Shown here: positions 55,989-64,000 of the stretch, piece after piece
Position numbering within the stretch: position 1 is the first letter of the stretch
Layout: every line of letters starts with the position of its first letter
Origin: Chelydra serpentina
Lineage: Eukaryota > Chordata > Testudines > Chelydridae
Length of the DNA: 64,000 nt
Direction of reading: 5' to 3'
Assembly (NCBI GenBank): GCA_037349315.1
Contig: JBAIAC010000004.1
Span: forward strand, 30,073,001-30,137,000
Position numbers and translations under genes: made by a program
Notes under the pieces: generated by a model
Databases searched by the model: none
What the model was told of the DNA's origin: nothing
Seen by the model: the letters and a program-made list of their open reading frames with translations, nothing else

Positions 55989-57154
55989 TAGGGTTGGGAT
56001 CCACAAAGGCACATAAGCACCTAAGTCCCATTTTTAGGTGCCTACTTCCCATTTTTAGGCACCACTGTGAGCCACAAAACTCACTCAGCTGCTGCCTAAC
56101 CCTGTAGGTCCCTAAAGTTGCTCAGCACCTAAGCTTTTGCAGTAAAAGTTCCCAGGAAGCCTATGATTCTGCCTCTGCGCATGTGCACTGCTGCCTCACT
56201 CTAGGCTCTAGGATGCCTCTCTCCCACCCAGCCCCCAGTGTGATTCATGAATGAGTTGAAAAATCAGAGTTCAACTACCTAAGTCGTGTGTGGGGCCCAA
56301 TACCATAGGTGTGCTGAGAGGCCACCTAACTGCACAAAGTAGAGGAGGAGGACCTCTTTCACAACTTTTACCCTAAAGGTTAGGGGACTGACCCAGGATG
56401 TGGGACACCTGCGGTTCAATTCTTCCCTCCACCTGACGATAAAGGGATTTACCCACTTTTCAGGTGAGTGTCTGAACCACTAGGCTACAGAGAGATTCAA
56501 GTACTTCTGGCCCAGCTAATATTTAATTATTCAATTCTTGAATTAAAGTAGAACAACTTCAATAGGAGAGACTGAGGAAGACCCAAAACAGAATTTTCCA
56601 TAGCCCAGTGGTTAGGGCACACCCATACTATGTAAACCCTTTCTCCACCATAGGAAGAGAGAAGGGAATTAAACCAGGAGTCTCCCACATCCTGGGTGAG
56701 TACTCTAGCTACTAGGTTAAAGGTTATGAGGGAACACCTCCTCCTTTCCTCCCCCACAGCTGTTTTGTGGTGTTAGGCCTCTGAACATACTGGTTCAGGA
56801 ATTAGGCATTGTGATAGTTACAACACTTAACTTTTAGGTGCCTAGAAAAATCATAGAAACGACATTGTGACCTACAAAACGTGAGTTAGGCAAGTGTCTA
56901 GAGTCCTATACAATGAATGGAGAAAGAGGGGCAATTTACAATGCAACCCACAAAGCCAGCACAGTAGGTGGGGAGTTGCCTAACTTCTCCAATGGGAGAT
57001 ATCGATGAGAGGGGGCATGTGCTAAGCCTTGCCCCTTTCTGAGTTCAGTGCCTAAGTCTGGACTGGAGGGAAGATTCTATCTCTGCTTGTGATTCATGAA
57101 CCAGGGAAAGAGAGGCACTCACCTGCCTGAGTCCCATTTGTGGATCCGAGCTTT
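55989..57154. mobile_element. 1.17-kb non-autonomous DNA transposon
   Basis: The ends TAGGGTTGGGATCCACAAA and TTTGTGGATCCGAGCTTTA are inverted. Repeated 'aggtgcctaa' and 'cctaacttct'-type units lie inside both ends. Two tRNA-like segments, 'cagtggttagggcac' and 'ggttcaattc', lie in the middle in opposite senses. A gtat motif lies at both borders, but the duplication length is unclear. It has no coding capacity. Confidence 0.65.
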
Positions 57155-57179
57155 AGTATCTAACAAATTATATCTTCAT

Positions 57180-58072
57180 AAATGAAATTCAATATCTTCC
57201 TAAATAATTTGGATAAATGGCATAGTCAGTAAACTTATAAAATATGCGGCCTATACCCAGTTGGGAAGGGTTACAAGTGCTTTGGAGGCCAGGATTAGAA
57301 TTCAAAATGTTCTTGACAAACTGGAGAAATGGTCTGAAATAAATAAGATGAAATTTAAGAAGGACAAATGCAAAGTGCTATACTTCAGAAGGATTAATCA
57401 GTTGCACAAATACAAAATTGGAAATGACTGCCTAGGAAGGAGTAGTGCGGAAAAGGATCTGGGGATCACAATCTAAATATGAGTCAACAATGTAATACTG
57501 TTGCATATAAAGCAAACATCATTCTGAGATTATCATCACTATCAGGAGTGTTGTAAGGAAGAAACAAGAAGTAATTCTTCCACTCTACTCAGTCTCAACT
57601 GATAAGGCCTCAGTTGGAGTACTGTGTCCAGTTTTGGGCACAACACTTTGGGAAAAATATGGACAAATTGGAGCAAGCCCAGAGAAGAGCAACAAAAATG
57701 ATTAAAGGTTCAGAAATGGGACCTTTGAAGAAAGATTTAAAAAACAGGGTTTCTTTAGTCTGGGGAAGAGAAGACTGATGGGGGACATGATAACTGTCTT
57801 CAAATATATAAAAGGTTGTTATAGAGAGGATGGTGATGTATTGTCCTCAGTGGTTATAGAGAACAATTTAAGAAGTAATGTGCTTAAATTGCAGCAAGGG
57901 AGATTTAGGTTAGACATCACGAAAACTTCTTAACTGTGAGGTTGGAGGTAATTAAGAAGAGATTAGGCAAACCCCCGTTAGGGACGGTCTAGATAATCCT
58001 TAACCCTGCCTCAGTGCAGGGGCCTGGACTAGATCACCTACAAGGTCCCTTCCATTTCTATGAAACTAAGCT
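57180..58072 (+). mobile_element. Old CR1 LINE, 5' truncated
   Basis: The plus frame 57261-57476 gives [65 protein letters not shown]. The following sequence matches [18 protein letters not shown] and the C-terminal end in shifted frames. The tail is 'gactagatcacctacaaggtccc'. It is the same subfamily as 52640-53890. Confidence 0.88.
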
Positions 58073-58267
58073 TTAGAAAAAAAAGTCTCATTTATGTCCC
58101 ATGAAATGTACATGCCCATTTGATATGACTTAAATTGTAAACAGCCACTTGACAGAGTGCCTAGGTGAAGACACAAAGGTATATTTTTCATTGTCATTTA
58201 TACAGGGGCATATTGGAGGTGTGTATGGCCCTGAAAAGCAAACTAAAAATGACAAGGGGACAAAAAT

Positions 58268-58600
58268 GTCATAACATAAGAAAGGCCATACTGGGTCAGA
58301 CCAAAGGTCCATCCAGCCCAGTATCCTGTCCACTGACAATGGCCAATGCCAGGTGACCCGGAGTGAGTGGACCCAACAGGCAATGATCAAGTGATCTCTC
58401 TCCTGCCATCCATCACCCCCCTCTGACAAACAGAGGCTAAGGACACCATTCCTTACCCATCCTGGTTAATAGCCATTAATGGACTTCATCTCCGTGAATT
58501 TATCCAGTTCTCTTTTAAACCCTGTTATAGTCCTAGCCTTCACAGCCTCCTCAGGCAAGGAGTTCCACAGGTTGACTGTGCGCTGTGTGAAGAAATTGAC
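58268..58600 (-). mobile_element. CR1 3' end, longer copy
   Basis: The reverse complement runs from 'acagcgcacagtcaacctg' through 'gttaccaggatgggtaag' to the tail 'tgggtcagaccaaagg'/'cataac'. It is the longest of the ttcttatg-type tails here. Translation of the minus strand yields a diverged FVNLWNSLPEE-like C-terminus. Confidence 0.85.
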
Positions 58601-59054
58601 ATATGCTGGAGGTCTCATGCTGCCAGTACTAAAACATCCTTGAAATTACTAAATATCATAAACCACAATTTCCTAACACAAAAATTGTTGCATCCAAAAT
58701 GGGGTGATTCTATATTAGACCATTGACAGGAAAAGTTGAACGGATCACAAAACTAAAAATTGATGGTCGTTTAGGTACAAGTGAGCATGCGGATCACAAA
58801 GTCTGGAGCAGTAATATATATACTTGGTTCTTCAAAAGAAACCCTCCCCCCGCCCCATATTAACAAAGCTGAAAAAAATTAAAAGCGAAATCAGCTGGCA
58901 GGAAGAATTCAAACAGAAAAAATGTGAATGATAAGTGTTCTTAGACAATTTCCAGTTAACTAGAAATCAAAGAGCCACAATCCCACAATCAGGGAAGAAG
59001 GTTCTATTGGTTGAAAAACCAACCTGCATGTATATGCACACAAAATTTATATAT

Positions 59055-59112
59055 GTGTGTGTGTGTATATATATATATACACATATACATATATATATAT
59101 GCGTGTGTATAC
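59055..59112. repeat. (TG/TA)n low-complexity tract
   Basis: Alternating tg, ta and ca dinucleotides. Compound microsatellite. Confidence 0.9.
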
Positions 59113-59936
59113 ATATAAATTTAATGTGTATATATAATGAATATAAATCAAAAGCTCAGAACTGTAGAAAATTGATAACGAGAAGCAAAGGGACACAAGA
59201 AGAAATGTGTGGCTAGCAGAGTTGAGAAAAAGAAGAAGAATTTTTTAAGGATATTAGGAATAAAAAGAATCCTAACACTAGTATTGGTCTATTATTAGAT
59301 GAAATTGGTAGAATTATCAATAATAATGCAGAAAAGACAGATGTGTTCAATCAATATTTGGGAAAAAGCAAATGTAGTTATGTCATATAATGATGGTAAC
59401 ATTCTTTCCATTCAACTAGTATCTCAGAAGTATGTTAAACAGCCGTTAGTAAACTTAGACATTTTAAAATCAGCAGGTCTGGATAGCTTCCATCCAAGAG
59501 TTTTAAAAGAGCAGGCAGAGAAGCCTGATGTTCCATTTATGTTGATTTTCAACAAATTTTGAAATGCTGGCCAAGTTCCGGAACACTGGAAGAAAACTGA
59601 CATTGTGCCAATATTTTAAAAAGGTAAATGGAATGACCTAGGTAATCATAGGCCTGTCAACTTGACATCGATCCCAGGGAAGATAATGAAGCTATTGAAA
59701 AGGGATTTGATTACTAAAGAATTAAAGGAGGGTAATATAATTATTGCCAATTAACATGGATTTATGGAAAAGCGATCCTTTCAAATTAACTTGATTTTTT
59801 AATGAAATTACAAGTTTGGTTGATAAAGATAATTGCATTGATGTAATATATTTAGACTTCTGTATGGCATTTGACTTGGTACCACACAACATTTTGATTA
59901 ACAAACTTGATCAATATAAAATTAACATGACATACA

Positions 59937-60582
59937 GTGACATACTATGCCACAAAATACCACCCTGTAATCCCCACATTCACCACTTGCGTATGGATGT
60001 GATATTTTGTACAAAAAATGCCTTGTAAGTATCCTATGAAAAGTCATGATTTGCTGAAACTCACTGTTCTGTCAAAATATGTATATCCTCATTGCAATTG
60101 AAGTTATGAGATTTTGCTATATGATTGTTATTGAAATATGTTCTGAGCCTGGGAGACACCTACAGCTAGCTCTACAGTGGCAACAAACACCCAGACAGGC
60201 ATTAAGCAACCATCACTAGCCATTGACCAGCAGAGGAATTGTAAACAAAAGATTTACAATTCAATAAGAAACAGTTGCTCAAGCTCTACACAATGGGGAC
60301 TGCTTAACTCCGTGAGTCAGCCAGGTATCAGGACATGTGATGCTTGACTCCATGTTTGAGCCAGTATTTTTCCAGGGACATGAACTGAGAGTATAAAATA
60401 AGGGACAATTGCATGCAACTTAGCTGGGTGAGTTTCTATATGTTGATGGCTGAATGATCACAGTACCTGGAAGGGTTTTGCTACTTGTAACTAGCATAAC
60501 ATTGTGAGAGATGTCCCAGCCTGGAGAGTTAAGGGGGCACAGTGCTCCCACAGTTCTAAGGTGTACCCCAGGGGTATGTCAC
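59937..60582 (+). mobile_element. Solo LTR-like insertion, ATACA duplications
   Basis: The 646-bp insert splits the CR1 frame exactly. It begins gtgacatac and ends gtatgtcac (9-bp inverted ends). It is flanked by ataca (59932-59936 and 60583-60587). A TATA-like box (gtataaaata, 60391-60400) supports an LTR promoter on the plus strand. No internal region is present. Confidence 0.8.
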
Positions 60583-60910
60583 ATACACATTAAATGGATT
60601 AAAGCTGGCTAACTGATAGGTTTCAAAATGTAATTGTGGATGGGGAATCATCATCGGATGGGGAATCATCATCAGATGGGGGTTTTTATAGTGGGGCCCT
60701 TGTTCTTGGTCCTATGCTAGTTAACATTTTTACCAATGGCCTGGAAGAAAACATAAAATCATCAGTGATAAAGTTTGCAGATGACACAAAAATTGGGGGA
60801 GTGGTAAATAATGAAGATGAGAGATCACTGATAAAAAGGGATCTGCATCGCTTAGTAAGCTGGGCATAACCAAACAATAGGCATTTTACTATGGCTAAAA
60901 GTAAATCTAT

Positions 60911-61091
60911 ATAGAATCATAGAATATCAGGGTTAGAAGGGACCTTAGTAGGTCATCTAGTCCAACCCCCTGCTCAAAGCAGGACCAATCCCCAATTTTT
61001 GCCCCAGATCCCCAGATGGTCCCCTCAAGGATTGAACTCATAACCCTGGGTTTAGCAGGCCAATGCTCAAACTACTGAGCTATCCCTCCGC
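60911..61091 (-). mobile_element. CryI-like SINE inside the CR1
   Basis: Tail 'atagaatcatagaatatcagg' at the left and tRNA-like head at the right on the given strand. It interrupts the old CR1 between KSKSI and the SxxSEKDL region and is therefore younger. Confidence 0.92.
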
Positions 61092-61779
61092 TCATACTAG
61101 CATGATGGGGGACTCTATCCTGGGAAGCAGTGACTCTGAAAAAGATTTGGTGGGGGAACAGAGTGATAATAAGCTGAACATGAGCTCCCAGTGTGGCACT
61201 GTTGCGAAAAGGGCTAATGTGATCCTTGAATGCATAAACAAGGGAATCTGAAGTAGGAGTAGAGCGGTTATTTTACCTCTGTGTTTGGCACTTGTCCACA
61301 ATTCAAGAAGGATGTTGAAACTTTGGATGGGGAAAAGAACCATGAGAATGATTGAAGGGTTAGAAAACATGCCTTATAGTGATAGACTAAAGGAGTTTGA
61401 TCTATTTGGCTTAACAAAAAGAAGGTTAAGGGGTGACTTGAGTACAGTCCATAAGTACCTATGTGGGAAACAAACGTTTCATAATGGGCTCTTCGATCTA
61501 ACAGAGAAAGTTATGACATGTTCCAATGGTTGGAAGATGAAGCTGTACAAACTCAGACTAGAAATAAGGTGTACATTATTAAGCGATGTTAATCAACAGT
61601 TGGTGCACATTATTAAGGGTCACGGGCAATTTTTAAATCAAGATTTATGTTGTGTTTTTTTCCCCAAAAGTTATGCTTTTGGAATTATTTTGGAGAAGTT
61701 CTATGGCCAGTATTACACAGGAAGTCAGATTAGGTGATCACAGTGGTCCCTTCTGGCCTTAGAATCTATTAATCAAATT

Positions 61780-62525
61780 CTCCTTTGACCTTCACCCTTG
61801 AATAGCAATTTATGTTAATGCAAGCTGGGTATAAAACACTACTCTTCTGATTTAGCATCATTTTGCACCCACTGTGCAAAGGGTGTTAAGGACTACACCA
61901 GGCGCAGGGCAGCAGAGAAACAGACCCCAAACTCCTGCTTCTTGGAAATTACAATCTAAGGGCCTGTTCTCACTGGGGCTAATAGGAAACCTTCCATTGA
62001 CTTCACTTGAAGTAGGCACAGGTTCAAAATTAGAGCAGGAACTCTACAGAAATGAGAGCATTTAACATGTTATCATTGAAAAGTCTCCTGGAATAAATGT
62101 ATTTAAAGGAAAGATTTGAAAGACAAGAAAATGTTTGAGTAGCACAAAAGGTCAGGAGAGAGCTGTCTCCAATACAAGTGGCACTGTAGGGAAAAGGGTG
62201 GTTTGGAAGTATAAGCATAGGAGTTGGAGGCAATTGACCATGCTCTTTCACTCTTTGCTCTTTCACTAATTTATTCGGTGGCCGAGGTCACATTTCACTT
62301 GTCATCTTGGCTTTTCTATCTATAAAATGGGGATAATAATATATATCCACCTGTATCCGTGGGGTGTCATGAGGATTAGTGAGTGAATGTGTGTGCTTTG
62401 AATATATAAAGCACTATATTCAAATTAAATCTTGGTATGGCAGACACTGTGAAGATGAGAGCGGGAGAAATATATAAAGTAGGGAACTAGGTGGGAGGCT
62501 TTTGCAGAGGGAAGAAAGAGAAAGG
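61780..62525. other. No gene or recognised repeat
   Basis: Short frames only. Nothing supportable. Confidence 0.4.
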
Positions 62526-62528
62526 GTC

Positions 62529-62747
62529 CTGTAGCGTAGCCAGGGGGGGAGAAGGGGGAGCTGCCGCTCCCCCACTGAGGAGAAGCGGCGCCTTTTTTGT
62601 GCTCCAATGCCTTTTGCTCCTGCGCTGCAGCCGGAGCGGAGCATTTTTTTTTGCTCCCGGTACCTTTTTTTGCTCCCGACGCTTTTTGCTCCTGACTCCT
62701 TTTTTTAGCTCCGCTCCCCCTGTGCTCTAAACCTGGCTACGCCACTG
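62529..62747. mobile_element. MITE with gtagccagg/cctggctac termini
   Basis: Ends CTGTAGCGTAGCCAGG and CCTGGCTACGCCACTG are inverted. The interior has repeated 'ttttttgctccc' and 'ctccggctgcag' units. The flanks aaagggtc and aaagttca match only partly, so a hAT origin is likely but not proven. Confidence 0.7.
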
Positions 62748-62749
62748 AA

Positions 62750-63670
62750 AGTTCACAAGTAGAATAGAGATGTAAACAGCAAAGTTATGCATATCCTGAA
62801 AGATGTGAATGAATACCGCAGCTCAGACTTGCTATGAAAAATAAGCAGAAGACAGTGACAAAATAGGATTCAAATAGTGATATGGCATGACTGGTGAGAG
62901 GGGAAGACAGGTACAATTGGATTGAAATACAGTGGTGCCGTGATTTGGACATTCAGCTTTTATTACTCTGACATCACTTAATTCAACTTTCAACCCTCTA
63001 GTTTTGCCCTCATGAAAGGGAAAATGACTGAAATTGGCATGTCAACAAAGCAGAAATGTATTCCCTGAAATGTCATTTATGGAAGTATGATTTCTGTGAG
63101 AAAGCACTCCAGGAATGATATTGCACAATGGAGATTAGGCAAAGACTTATATTCAGGTATGCCTGCTATTATTAAATTGTCTACAGTGCCAATATTGATT
63201 TAATTATGATTATTTATTTTATTCATTTATTCATTATAGAATTTAGCTTTTGTATTGCTTTTCCTTTTCAAAAAATCTGGGGTTATTTGAATAATGATCC
63301 AAATCTGTTTTAAAATGTACTTTAAAATATCACATAGAAAGAAGGTCTCTTCTGACCTTATACACTTTAATTACAATTCCTAACGACTGCTATATACCTT
63401 CTGTCACTACACTGCCTTATTCAATAAATATTTGACTCATTGCACATTTTTCTGGGATTTTTTACTACATATTAAAATCTTAGTGCTCAGTGCAGCCCAC
63501 TGTCATTTAAAATGTCGAGAGATCATTATTTAAAAGAATTACACTTTTAAAAAAAACTATGCCCAAGTGTGAACTATTTTCATACTCTCAATACTCAGCA
63601 AAATAAAACGGGCAGACACCTTTAGACCTCTCCCTGACAAATTTTCAATTTCTGTCCTGTGTCTTTTTAA
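62750..63670. other. No gene or recognised repeat
   Basis: AT-rich. Nothing supportable. Confidence 0.4.
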
Positions 63671-63672
63671 TG

Positions 63673-64000
63673 GAGCTGGTCAGGAATTTTTCAATTAAGC
63701 TTTTTTTGTTGGAAAATGATGCTTTGTCACAGGAAAGGGTGATTTTCAATGAATTTCTTGTTTCAAACACATTTTGGGGGAAAAAAGTTTCAAAATTGTG
63801 AAACTATCCCATTTCAACACCTTAAAATGAAAAAAATTCCCTTTTCATTTTGAAATGACTTTTCATTTAGAGATGTAATCTAACTATTGCTAAAAAAATA
63901 AAATAAATCAAAATCAAATGTTTTGATTAACCTGAACCAATGTTTTTCACATTGTTCATTCACAAAAAAAATTAAGATTTCAAGTTTATTGTCTTGAGTC
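63673..64000 (+). mobile_element. AT-rich MITE, runs off the window
   Basis: The left end 'gagctggtcaggaatttttc' matches the MITE at 54404/54948, followed by the same 'aaaaatg..aaattc' style interior. The right end lies beyond 64000. Confidence 0.55.

Larger units (their letters stand above)
59225..61776 (+). mobile_element. Old CR1/L3-like LINE carrying an LTR and a SINE
   Basis: Broken plus frames give LDILKSAGLDSFHPRVLKEQAE (59470), DVIYLDFCMAFDLVPHNILINKLDQYKI (59840) and, after the LTR, ALVLGPMLVNIFTNGLEENIKSSVIKFADDTKIGGVVNNEDE (60690-60830). After the SINE come LNMSSQCGTVAKRANVILECINKGI and MIEGLENMPYSDRLKEFDLFGLTKRRLRGDL. Catalytic Asp residues remain but stops are frequent. It ends at 'ttctggccttagaatctatt' near 61776. 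Confidence 0.88.

Overview
The window is vertebrate, almost certainly turtle, genomic DNA. The reasons are tRNA-derived SINEs with a CR1-type tail (the CryI-like type of hidden-necked turtles), many CR1 LINE 3' ends, Penelope-like element (PLE) tails, an L1-Tx1-like LINE, and abundant hAT and PIF/Harbinger MITEs. No host protein-coding gene could be supported on either strand. Every long reading frame that could be identified belongs to a transposable element. The window reads as intergenic or deep intronic sequence.

Layout. 0-9 kb holds old CR1 tails, MITEs, two SINEs, a decayed Ty3/gypsy integrase (3.4-4.1 kb, minus) and a young 5'-truncated CR1 with an uninterrupted reverse transcriptase frame (7.4-9.2 kb, minus). 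9-17 kb holds a PLE with a GIY-YIG endonuclease frame inserted into an old CR1, a solo LTR-like element (12.38-13.40 kb), and a second young CR1 (15.3-16.6 kb, plus). The two young CR1 copies encode identical protein over their shared length and lie head to head. 17-24.5 kb is a DNA-transposon cluster: two TWA-flanked MITEs, a complete-ended but mutated PIF/Harbinger element (18,223-22,464, TAA duplications) and three more MITEs. 24.5-34 kb is comparatively poor in recognisable repeats except for two fold-back PLE insertions. 34-44 kb holds CR1 tails, hAT MITEs with 8-bp duplications, a degraded second Harbinger transposase (38.3-39.1 kb) and more PLE tails. 44-48 kb holds an inverted pair of GC-rich repeats, a (CA)n run, an LTR-like repeat, a SINE and a tRNA-Pro-like gene with an ATT anticodon. 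48.6-52.2 kb is an L1-Tx1-like LINE. 52-64 kb is mostly old CR1 copies, one carrying both an LTR and a SINE, plus AT-rich MITEs.

The most interesting part is the Harbinger element. It carries a plus-strand DDE transposase and a convergent minus-strand Myb/SANT-like gene. The second gene's two exons join in frame across a GT-AG intron of 885 bp. Both are inactivated by frameshifts and stops, yet a third, unrecognised 174-codon frame on the plus strand, lying wholly inside that intron, is uninterrupted. The second theme is PLE integration: three insertions are fold-back structures, and in all three the inverted copy lacks the same terminal ~30-35 bp. Several of these insertions have clear target duplications of 12-14 bp.
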